Shown piece by piece: positions 57,555 to 64,000 of a stretch of DNA of 64,000 nucleotides (the first letter of the stretch is position 1; every line of letters starts with the position of its first letter). A program made the position numbers and the translations under genes. The notes below the pieces were generated by a model. That model saw only the letters and a program-made list of their open reading frames with translations, was not told where the DNA came from and did no database searches. Origin of the DNA: Saccharibacillus sp. CPCC 101409 (lineage in GTDB: Bacteria > Bacillota > Bacilli > Paenibacillales > Paenibacillaceae); the NCBI RefSeq assembly GCF_030518235.1, contig NZ_JAULSA010000004.1:310001-374000 (forward strand). The letters are read 5' to 3'.

Positions 57555-57721
57555 CGGAGAAAGCGGGATTTCGTTCAAAACCGTAAATAACGACGCAGGT
57601 ACATTTATTTTACGAAAAAATCTTTACATAAACGAAAAAAAGTCAAAATAGATGTATGAGCGGCGCTATTTACCCAACAAGCCGATTTTTATCGCAAATA
57701 ACTGCCTGTACGGCACTATTT
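57555..57721 (+). repeat. MITE-like repeat, fragment E (three units)
   Basis: GGAGAAAGCGGG and three 26-nt units at 57585, 57646 and 57696: spacing 61 then 50, so they correspond to units 2, 3 and 4. The first is AAATAACGACGCAGGT... and ends TTTATTT. Unit 1 and the distal arm are missing. The whole 57521-57752 intergenic stretch is this fragment plus the hairpin. Confidence 0.75.
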
Positions 57722-57752
57722 GCGATTTTTTGATTGCTTTTCATTCGGCTGC

Positions 57753-58130
57753 TCAGCGATACTGCCTCGGATCGTGCGGCTTCGGAATCGGTTCGGGATG
57801 ACGACGGCACCATTCGACCGCGTAATCGCTCAATTCGTCGAAGTAAGCGTCTTCCATATACGGAATATGCGGCTGCCTCAGCCGGTTGATGATGATTTCC
57901 ACCCGCTCCAAGAAGTGTCCGTCGACCACTGTCTTCGGGGGCAGGAAGGTAACTTCGATAAAGTCGCAGTACAGCTCGAACCCTTCGTCCCAGTTGGCGT
58001 TTCCGTTACGGTGCGATTCGCTCCGCAGCCTCTGGATCGACCGGACCAGTTCGCCCTGCACCGTATCGGCCTGTCCGCTGTCCGGCACCAGCGCGTCCCA
58101 GAGCGCGCGAAACTCTTCTTTATATTTCAT
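57753..58130 (-). CDS. Hypothetical protein at the end of an operon
   Basis: 125 residues, acidic and helical, rich in Trp/Tyr/Phe (ALWDALVPDSGQADTVQGEL, NANWDEGFELYCDFIEVTF, RQPHIPYMEDAYFDELSDY). Not recognised. ATG at 58130 follows GAAGGGGA and overlaps, by ATGA, the stop of the alternate reading frame of the upstream PepE-like gene. Soluble and without signal peptide. Last gene of a leftward operon of five. Confidence 0.65.
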   Translation of the reverse strand: MKYKEEFRALWDALVPDSGQADTVQGELVRSIQRLRSESHRNGNANWDEGFELYCDFIEVTFLPPKTVVDGHFLERVEIIINRLRQPHIPYMEDAYFDELSDYAVEWCRRHPEPIPKPHDPRQYR

Positions 58131-58844
58131 CGTTTATCCCCTTCCCATTCTCCTAAAAATAAAATCTCGAATTCGCTTTCCCTCACCCGGCCGCCGGCCG
58201 AAGGCACGCTGTATGCGCGTGCCTTCGGCCGGGACGAAACGACGCGATACAATTCGCCGTCCCGGTAATGCAGCGCCGCCCCGTCGTCGGCCGCCGTGCC
58301 ACGCGCTCAGTTCTCCGCTTTGCAGCAGCGCATGATAAGCCGGACGCCGGTCCGCTTCGCCGTCGTAATGCGGGCAGTGGCTGCCCGGCAGCAGTCCGAG
58401 CCCCCGGATCGCGCCGAGCTTCCCGGTCACCGAATCGGTCACGCCTTCCTCGAACCAGCAGATCGAACCGGCGCTGAGCCCGGCCAGCACAATTCCCCGT
58501 TCCCAGGCTTTGCGCAGAATGACGTCCAGTCCCCATTCCTGCCAGAGCGCCAGCATACTGCGCGTATTGCCTCCGCCCACGTACAGAATATCTTTGTCCA
58601 TTACGAATTGTTCAAGATCGCCTTCCGGCAGTTTGAACAGCGACAGATGCGAAGGTTCGCAATCGTGCCTGCCCAATCCCTCGTAGAACCGGTCGATATA
58701 CCCCTGCGAATCGCCGCTTGCCGTTCCGATGAAGCAGATCTTCGGCCGCCGAATCGGAGACTGCTCCAATATGTACAGATCGAGCAGCGGGTTCTCCGGC
58801 TCCATCGAGAAGCCTCCGCCGCCGAGGGCAATAATTTGACGCAT
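58127..58844 (-). pseudogene. PepE-like peptidase/amidotransferase gene with a frameshift
   Basis: Peptidase E (S51) family: MRQIIALGGGGFSMEPENP, KICFIGTASGDSQGYIDRFY, YVGGGNTRSMLALWQEWGLD and the catalytic Ser in VLAGLSAGSICWFEEG, then GLLPGSHCPHYDGEADR. The reading frame then becomes an Arg-rich tail ending at 58134. The neighbouring frame gives ADDGAALHYRDGELYRVVSS and RPKARAYSV and ends at TGA 58127, overlapping the next start by ATGA; this matches the usual family C-terminus. A one-base insertion (or two-base loss) between about 58285 and 58308 would explain it. The Ser region is intact, so the first frame might still give a partial product. Confidence 0.75.
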
Positions 58845-58845
58845 A

Positions 58846-59169
58846 TCAAAAAATCCCCAGATCGTTGCCCGTCACGCGCTCAAGCTGCCGCTCGAAGTTT
58901 TCGCTTACCGGGATTTCCGGCACCAGGTGCCAGCTCCCGCCGCTGTCCAGGCCGTAGACGCGCCAGCCGCCGGCATCCAGCCGGAACTGTGCGACCGGCA
59001 GCTCGATCCAGCGCGTGCCGTCTTTCGACGGGCGCTGCTCCACCATCGTTAATTCGTCGCCGTCGAAAGCGAACCCTACGCTGCGCTTGCTGCGAAGCTG
59101 CTCGCCGATTGTGCTTTCCATATAATGGCGCAGCACTTTTTGGATTCGTTTCTTTGTAAAATCGTCCAT
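58846..59169 (-). CDS. DUF3024 protein
   Basis: 107 residues matching DUF3024: MDDFTKKRIQKVLRHYME, VGFAFDGDELTMVEQRPS, WIELPVAQFRLDAGGWRVYGL and WHLVPEIPVSENFERQLERV. Function unknown; the domain is small and alpha/beta, found widely in bacilli. ATG at 59169; one base separates its stop from the PepE-like start, so it is firmly in the same operon. Confidence 0.85.
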   Translation of the reverse strand: MDDFTKKRIQKVLRHYMESTIGEQLRSKRSVGFAFDGDELTMVEQRPSKDGTRWIELPVAQFRLDAGGWRVYGLDSGGSWHLVPEIPVSENFERQLERVTGNDLGIF

Positions 59170-59201
59170 TTTTCCGTATCCTCTTTTCGTCAGGCGATCC
59201 T

Positions 59202-59639
59202 TTACTGAAACAGTTCTTCATCCAGCCGGCGCAGCAGCGCTTCGCCCAGCGCCGACTCCGCGTCCAGCCGCCGGTACGAACGCGGCGCGGCAAAGCCGAA
59301 CCGCCCGCGCAGCTCCGCCAGCGGCAGCGGATCGATCGCCCGCACCGACCGGACCGGAATAGCGAAGCCGCGGTCCGTTCCCGCAAAGTAAGCGAGCGTA
59401 TCCGCGAACGAACCCGGTTCGTCGTCTTCCGCGAGCGCGGCAAGTTCTTCCGGCGTGCCGGCGATCGGCTCGCCGAATTCGGCGTAAGCGGCGATTGCGC
59501 CGACCGGCGCGCCCAGGTACAGAAAAGCGCGAACCGGCCCGGCCGCGAAACGCCGCCGGAATTCGTGCCGTTTGGTCCCGTCCAGCAAACGCGCGTAAGG
59601 TTCGGGACGCAGGCTGACGACCAGCAGCGCGCCGCTTAT
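59202..59639 (-). CDS. ASCH/PUA-like protein with an unclear start
   Basis: The frame encodes LLVVSLRPEPYARLLDGTKRHEFRRRF, GPVRAFLYLGAPVGAIAAYAEF and a C-terminal YRRLDAESALGEALLRRLDEELF, similar to ASCH-type domains (the phrase S.KP.YA..I..GTK..EFR is typical) that bind RNA or act in RNA modification. The conserved start region lies upstream of the first ATG/GTG/TTG in frame (TTG 59588). A non-standard codon (CTG or ATA near 59627-59639), or a frameshift from the nearby ATG in another frame (about 59653), are possible. The upstream gene stop is at 59636, leaving little room. Key residues are quoted in pieces; key motif GTKRHEFRR. Confidence 0.6.
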   Translation of the reverse strand: MSGALLVVSLRPEPYARLLDGTKRHEFRRRFAAGPVRAFLYLGAPVGAIAAYAEFGEPIAGTPEELAALAEDDEPGSFADTLAYFAGTDRGFAIPVRSVRAIDPLPLAELRGRFGFAAPRSYRRLDAESALGEALLRRLDEELFQ

Positions 59640-60568
59640 CGGAAAGCCCCATGCGGCAGCAGCGCATGAACTCCTTTAACGCCGTTGACGATCTGTGTGA
59701 TTCGCAGATCTATAACGGCGCTGCCAAGACCGATAGCCTCGACCCTGCTAAGTCCGTACTGCTCGCCCATTAGATCGAGCATGCCGTCCAACGCCTGAAC
59801 GGTCGCTTCGTTCAGATCCTCATGGAAGCCGAACGTAATCCACCCCGCCGGCGTCTCGGCTCGCGGCAGCGTCAGCCCCTGCTGCGGCAGAAGCGTGACG
59901 GTTACATCTACGAGATCCATCGGACATTCAATAGCCTGGCAGCTGACTTCGCCGTCGCCCTGCGCGGCATGACCGTCTCCGATCGACAGATAACCGCCTG
60001 CAACCGGAACCGGCAAATACAGTACACTGCCCGCAATCAACTCGCGACAGTCGATATTGCCGCCGCAAAAGCGAGGCGGCCATGTATCGTAAACGCCCTC
60101 TTTGGAAGGCGGCATTCCGATCAAACCCATGAATGGTCGCAGCGACACTGTATAGTCGCGGCCTCCCAAACTACAGGTGCCCGTCGCTGATGCGGCATCC
60201 AGCGTCCAATCAAGTGTAATATCCGGAATATCCGTAAGCTTCAGCATCTGATTCTGCCAGTTCGGATAGCCGCCCGCAGACGTGAATCCGTAACTACCTG
60301 GCACAATTTCGTTAAATCGGATTGCGAGGGTCATGCCCGGCTGGGAACCTTCGATATAAAACGGGCCGATCAGCCCATGCCCGCCGTCGTAAGGCGTCTC
60401 ACGCTGTACGGGCTTTGTTCGCTTTGCCCAACTTTCTCCGACGCCCCATCCTGCGTCCGGAGCCGCAAAACGAAGCGTATCGCCCGACTGGATGCGTAGA
60501 AGCGGCTCAACTTCCGCCGTCAGCGATCCTATCAGCGACTGTCGATTGAATTCGATACGATGTATCAT
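59636..60568 (-). CDS. Acetamidase/formamidase family protein
   Basis: A 310-residue member of the FmdA/AmdA family that hydrolyses formamide, acetamide or related amides to ammonia and acid. Core stretches: YDGGHGLIGPFYIEGSQPGM, the strand FVGLIGM-like RPFMGLIGMPPSKEGVYDTW, GGNIDCRELIAGSVLYLPV and the metal-site GDGHAAQGDGEVS. ATG at 60568; the first gene of the operon, with the next gene starting at its 3' end. Soluble cytosolic enzyme. Substrate cannot be settled. Confidence 0.9.
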   Translation of the reverse strand: MIHRIEFNRQSLIGSLTAEVEPLLRIQSGDTLRFAAPDAGWGVGESWAKRTKPVQRETPYDGGHGLIGPFYIEGSQPGMTLAIRFNEIVPGSYGFTSAGGYPNWQNQMLKLTDIPDITLDWTLDAASATGTCSLGGRDYTVSLRPFMGLIGMPPSKEGVYDTWPPRFCGGNIDCRELIAGSVLYLPVPVAGGYLSIGDGHAAQGDGEVSCQAIECPMDLVDVTVTLLPQQGLTLPRAETPAGWITFGFHEDLNEATVQALDGMLDLMGEQYGLSRVEAIGLGSAVIDLRITQIVNGVKGVHALLPHGAFR

Positions 60569-60645
60569 TATCTCGCATCTCCCCGTCTTGCTTATTCAGA
60601 TTCATAGTTTACGATACCACTTCGCACACCGGAATTTCGAGCCGT

Positions 60646-61170
60646 TCACGAATTTGTGCCAGGGCGCGCCGTCATCGTGATCGACGTCCCTTCCCGGCCG
60701 GCTTCCTCGAAGCCGAATCTGCGGTACAGCTTCACGGCCGGTTCGTTGCCCGGGTCGACGCTCAGCGAGACTCGCTCGACGCCGTCTTCGCGCAGCTTCT
60801 CGAACAGCGCTTCAAGCAGCGCCGTGCCGAGCCCCAGGCCGCGCGCCTCCGGCAGCAGCGCCATGCCGAGCTCCGGCACGTCGTCGGCTACATAACCGTA
60901 CCCTTTATGCGCCTCGTCGAAAAACCTGGCGGTAACGGCGCCGAGCGGACGACCCTGTTCGCTTTCCGCGACGAATCCGGTATCTCCCGCGCGTCCCCAA
61001 TCCTCCATATATTTGCGAATCGCCGGTTCGTCCAGCACGCTCCGCTCGAACGGCGGATCTCCTTCCCGTACAAACAGCGATTGAAACAGCATTTCCCACA
61101 GAAACGGAGCGTCGCCGGCTTCGGCGGAGCGAATCCGGTATGCGCGGTCGTTCGAACGATTATGCGTCAC
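60646..61170 (-). CDS. GNAT family N-acetyltransferase
   Basis: About 174 residues. The GNAT acetyl-CoA fold shows in LGMALLPEARGLGLGTALLEAL (pyrophosphate-binding R/Q-x-x-G-x-G/A) and VSLSVDPGNEPAVKLYRRFGFEEAG. An N-terminal region (FLWEMLFQSLFVREGDPPF) recognises the acceptor. GTG at 61170 lies 7 nt after GAGGAGG, and I prefer it over the ATG at 61194. Possible targets are amino groups of small molecules or proteins; unknown. Opposite to the trehalose gene. Confidence 0.88.
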   Translation of the reverse strand: MTHNRSNDRAYRIRSAEAGDAPFLWEMLFQSLFVREGDPPFERSVLDEPAIRKYMEDWGRAGDTGFVAESEQGRPLGAVTARFFDEAHKGYGYVADDVPELGMALLPEARGLGLGTALLEALFEKLREDGVERVSLSVDPGNEPAVKLYRRFGFEEAGREGTSITMTARPGTNS

Positions 61171-61206
61171 TATACATCCTCCTCGGCGCTGCATGGATAT
61201 TCATGC

Positions 61207-61872
61207 TTAATTCTTGGTGCCGCCTCTGCGTTTGCTTACGATGAACGCCGCCGCGGCCGCGAGCAGCACAGCGGCCGCGCCGCCAAGCGCCCACGGTGGA
61301 ACTCCCGCTTTTCCGCCGCGATCCGCCGAAGTTTCCGCGGCGCTCGCCGCCTCCTTCTCCGCGCTCCCAACTCCGGCCGCTTCCGTTCCGGAAGCCCGGT
61401 TCGCTCCGCTTTCCGAAGCGGCGGTCTCGAACGTTTTCCCCGCTCCGAGCTCGCGCACGTCCTCCGCCGCCTGCGCCAGCTCGCCCGAACGGCCGCAGTT
61501 GGTTACGTTTTGCCGGCCGTCGTACTCATAAGTATACAGCAGATATTCGCCGCCCGGCTGGAAATCGAACTGGCAGCTGGACCAATCCGTATATACCGTC
61601 GCCTGCGGTCCGTCGATCCCTTTCCAACTCTGCTTCACGTCCAATTTGACCGCATCGTAACCGTCCTGCCCGCGCCGCCCTGCTTCGATCTCGACCACTT
61701 TACCCGAAAAAACAGCATCCGCGCGTTCTTTCCCTACTGCCGCGTTTCGAGGAATATCGCAGTCGCACGCCAACGCAGGCTTGGGCTCGGCCAGAGTCGT
61801 CCAGCTCGCGCACAGCAGCGCCACGGCCAGCAGCACCCGCACGACGAGCAATTTTTTCGCTTTCCGGATCAT
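61207..61872 (-). CDS. Membrane-anchored secreted NTR/TIMP-like protein
   Basis: 221 residues: N-terminal hydrophobic signal (LLVVRVLLAVALLCASWTTLA), an extracellular domain starting at ACDCDIPRNAAV with the CxC and scattered cysteines of netrin/TIMP-like domains (ERADAVFSGKVVEIE, WSSCQFDFQPGGEYLLYTY, TNCGRSG), a Ser/Ala-rich linker and a C-terminal helix (WALGGAAAVLLAAAAAFIV) plus SKRRGG stop-transfer, which anchors it. Similar TIMP-like proteins are widespread in Bacillus; role unknown, possibly protease inhibition or surface adhesion (inference). ATG at 61872 after GGAAGGAGAG. Confidence 0.78.
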   Translation of the reverse strand: MIRKAKKLLVVRVLLAVALLCASWTTLAEPKPALACDCDIPRNAAVGKERADAVFSGKVVEIEAGRRGQDGYDAVKLDVKQSWKGIDGPQATVYTDWSSCQFDFQPGGEYLLYTYEYDGRQNVTNCGRSGELAQAAEDVRELGAGKTFETAASESGANRASGTEAAGVGSAEKEAASAAETSADRGGKAGVPPWALGGAAAVLLAAAAAFIVSKRRGGTKN

Positions 61873-62048
61873 CTCGTTCTCTCCTTCCTGTTTTTACCGG
61901 TTTCTGTTCAGACGTTTGCGCCTGCGAAAAAGTTACGCAGCCCGATCGCACCTTCCCTTTTTCAAAAAAAGATCCAAGCTCGAAAGTCTTCTTTACAACG
62001 GCCTGTTTGAGTCTGAGCGCTGTCTTCCGGGTAATAATGAAACAATGT

Positions 62049-62077
62049 TTGTTTTGGGATTATTTTTTCAGTAATTT
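62049..62077 (+). promoter_or_regulatory. Possible sigma-A promoter of the trehalose gene
   Basis: TTGTTT (62049-62054), 17-nt spacer, TAATTT (62072-62077) within an AT-rich stretch. Both boxes are modest matches. Confidence 0.4.
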
Positions 62078-62142
62078 TCAGCAAGTCAGCAAGTTATCCG
62101 TTAAAACGAAGTTCCATAAAGAAGGAGAGCTGGTCTAACCCT

Positions 62143-64000
62143 ATGAGTAAAACCATTTTCGTATCCAATCGTCTGCCCGTTACCGCAATGAAGAACGAAT
62201 CCGGCCTGGACTACAAGGAAAGCATAGGCGGTCTGGCTACCGGACTGAAAAATTATCACCAACAAGGCGATACGATCTGGGCGGGCTGGTCCGGCGTGGC
62301 GCAGGACGATATCAATGAAGAAGAGCAAGCTTCGATCGCCGCCACCCTGAAAGACACCTACAAATGCCTCGACGTCCCGCTGACGGCGGAAGACATCGAG
62401 ATGTATTATCACGGCTTCTGCAACGAAACGATCTGGCCGCTGTTCCACTACTTCACGAGCGCGGTCGAATACAAGACGGAAACGTGGGAAGCGTATCGGC
62501 GCGTCAACCGGAAGTTCTTCGACGCCGTCGATCCGCTGATCGAAGAAGGCGACACCATCTGGATTCACGACTACCAGCTGATGCTGCTGCCGCAGATGAT
62601 CCGCGACAAACACCCGGACGTGAAGATCGGCTTTTTCCTGCATATTCCGTTCCCTTCGTTCGAGATTTATCGTCAAATGATCTGGCGCGAAGAGATTCTC
62701 CAGGGCCTGATGGGCGCGAACCTGATCGGTTTCCATACGTACGATTACGTGCGCCACTTCCTCAGCAGCGTGCGCCGTCTGCTCGGACACGAACACAGCC
62801 TGTACAAAATGCAGTTGGAATCGCATGTCGTGCAGGTGGACGCGTTCCCGATGGGCATCGACTACGACTACTTCGCCAAAACGCCGACTCCGGCCAAAGT
62901 GACCCAGGAAGCGCTCGATTTCGTCGATACGACGCGCGACGTGCGCAACATCGTCTCGGTCGACCGGCTGGATTATACCAAAGGCATCCCGGACCGGATT
63001 AAGGCATTCAAGCATTTTCTTGCCAAGTACCCGGAATATCACGAAAAAGTTCGGCTGAACCTCATTATTGCGCCTTCGCGCGTCGGCATCGAGAAATACG
63101 ACGAGCTGAAACGTGAAATCGAAGTACTGGTCAGCGAAGTAAACGGCGAATTCGGCACGTTCAACTGGATGCCGGTCTGGTTCTTCTTCCGCACCGTGTC
63201 GCAGGACGACCTGATCGTGTTCTACCGCCACAGCGACGTGCTGCTCGTTACCCCGCTGCGCGACGGCATGAACCTGGTCGCCAAAGAGTACATCGCTTCG
63301 CGCAACGATTACAAAGGCATGCTCGTCATGAGCGAAACGGCCGGCGCGGCGAGCGAACTCGGCGAAGCGGTGATCGTCAACACGAACGACCACGAAGCAA
63401 TCGCGGACGGCATCAAACTGGCGCTGGAAATGCCGGAAGACGAAAAAGTGGAGCGCAACAAAAGTATGCACCGCCGCCTGTCGCGCTATAACGTCAATTT
63501 CTGGGCCAAAGAATTCCTGAATACGCTCCAGGGTTCGCCGGACGAGCGCATTCACACCGAACCGCTGAACCGGTTGACGTCGGGCGCGTCGGAATTCGAA
63601 CGTTCGTACCGCGACGCGCAAAGCCGGGTGCTGTTCCTCGATTACGACGGCACGCTGGTCGGCTTCAAGCCGACGCCGGAGCAGGCCCGTCCCGACGCCG
63701 AGCTTAAGCAGCTGCTGGCGAAGCTGGCGTCCGATCCGAAGAACACCGTCGTTATTATCACCGGACGCGACCGCTACATCGCGGAGAAGTGGCTCGGCGA
63801 CTTGAACGTGTACATCGTCGCTTCGCACGGCCTGTGGCTGCGCACGCCGGGCGACGAATGGCTGATGACCATCAATATCGACGGCGATTGGAAAGATTCG
63901 ATCCGTCCGATCATGGAGACGTACACCGACCGGACGCCGGGTTCGCTGATCGAGGAAAAAGACTTCTCGCTCGCCTGGCACTACCGCCAGTCCGAACCGG
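62143..64000 (+). CDS. Bifunctional trehalose-6-phosphate synthase/phosphatase (partial)
   Basis: The frame opens at ATG 62143 and stays open to the window end (619 complete codons shown). The N-terminal glycosyltransferase-20 domain (TPS) joins UDP-glucose to glucose-6-phosphate: SNRLPVTAMKN, GGLATGL, WAGWSG, WIHDYQLMLLPQMI, LDYTKGIPDRI, APSRVGIEKYDELKREI and LRDGMNLVAKEYIA. From about residue 500 a HAD-type phosphatase (TPP) begins: LFLDYDGTLV is motif I and ITGRDRYIAEKWLG is motif II; it would dephosphorylate trehalose-6-phosphate. The fusion makes trehalose in one polypeptide. AAGGAG lies 15 nt before the ATG, a longish spacing. Trehalose is used for desiccation and osmotic stress. Confidence 0.94.
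   Translation, partial: MSKTIFVSNRLPVTAMKNESGLDYKESIGGLATGLKNYHQQGDTIWAGWSGVAQDDINEEEQASIAATLKDTYKCLDVPLTAEDIEMYYHGFCNETIWPLFHYFTSAVEYKTETWEAYRRVNRKFFDAVDPLIEEGDTIWIHDYQLMLLPQMIRDKHPDVKIGFFLHIPFPSFEIYRQMIWREEILQGLMGANLIGFHTYDYVRHFLSSVRRLLGHEHSLYKMQLESHVVQVDAFPMGIDYDYFAKTPTPAKVTQEALDFVDTTRDVRNIVSVDRLDYTKGIPDRIKAFKHFLAKYPEYHEKVRLNLIIAPSRVGIEKYDELKREIEVLVSEVNGEFGTFNWMPVWFFFRTVSQDDLIVFYRHSDVLLVTPLRDGMNLVAKEYIASRNDYKGMLVMSETAGAASELGEAVIVNTNDHEAIADGIKLALEMPEDEKVERNKSMHRRLSRYNVNFWAKEFLNTLQGSPDERIHTEPLNRLTSGASEFERSYRDAQSRVLFLDYDGTLVGFKPTPEQARPDAELKQLLAKLASDPKNTVVIITGRDRYIAEKWLGDLNVYIVASHGLWLRTPGDEWLMTINIDGDWKDSIRPIMETYTDRTPGSLIEEKDFSLAWHYRQSEP

Noticed and set aside
62101-63981. 626-residue open frame on the minus strand opposite the trehalose gene
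   Set aside because: It is the antisense shadow of a clear TPS/TPP gene; the composition (His/Arg/Asp-rich) and lack of motifs are typical of reversed GC-rich coding DNA.

Overview
The window looks like the chromosome of a Paenibacillaceae-type Firmicute, probably Saccharibacillus or a close Paenibacillus relative (inferred from gene content, not from a search). Support: strong AGGAGG-type ribosome sites, frequent TTG/GTG starts, low-GC-Gram-positive families (FosB bacillithiol transferase, GbsR-type regulator, YutG-type PgpA, FapA/DUF342, YsnF/DUF2382 stress proteins, rph-rdgB pair) in DNA that is clearly GC-rich. No rRNA, tRNA or CRISPR array was seen.

Layout. 1-10.7 kb: a partial gene, a frameshifted lipoprotein gene, an AT-richer ABC exporter, a sulfurtransferase, two tandem CNNM/CorC-type membrane proteins with a complex 5' leader, an acetoacetate-decarboxylase-like protein, an aldehyde dehydrogenase and a CHAD protein. 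10.7-13.3 kb: a gene-poor block of hairpins, long imperfect palindromes, a MITE-like repeat and an intact IS1182-type insertion sequence sitting in the loop of a hairpin. 13.4-23 kb: quinone oxidoreductase, a secreted stalk-domain protein, an amino-acid ABC cassette, an AI-2E family transporter, FosB and a cytosolic gamma-glutamyltransferase. 23.7-29 kb: four tandem YsnF-type stress genes in an alternating A-B-A-B pattern. 29-30.7 kb: SDR and TetR genes with two matching operators. 31-40 kb: chemotaxis receptor with a sigma-D-type promoter, two secreted proteins including an M23 domain, FapA, rph-rdgB, PgpA, SseB. 40.5-50 kb: a 50-residue acidic protein, a secreted tandem-repeat protein, MBL hydrolase, histidine kinase, methyltransferase, DUF429, Nudix, metallophosphoesterase, PhzF. 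50.7-57.5 kb: a second metallophosphoesterase, SMR exporter, HAD phosphatase and a sugar-type ABC operon divergent from a GbsR-type regulator. 57.7-61.9 kb: a tightly packed minus-strand operon (acetamidase, ASCH-like, DUF3024, PepE-like, hypothetical), then GNAT and a secreted NTR-like protein. From 62.1 kb: a bifunctional trehalose-6-phosphate synthase/phosphatase running off the end.

The most unusual signal is a dispersed element of about 320 bp found whole or nearly whole three times (about 12.8, 23.1 and 50.4 kb) and partly twice (48.3 and 57.6 kb). It carries four 26-nt pseudo-palindromic units (ends RAATAR and YTATTY) whose start-to-start spacing is 50, 61 and 50 bp in every complete copy, in either orientation, and it lies next to intrinsic-terminator hairpins. 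Second is the leader of the CNNM pair: both genes place a small hairpin exactly between a strong Shine-Dalgarno and a TTG start, and the first also has a 7-codon upstream ORF and alternative pairings that look like an attenuator. At least two genes (lipoprotein, PepE) are split by single frameshifts.
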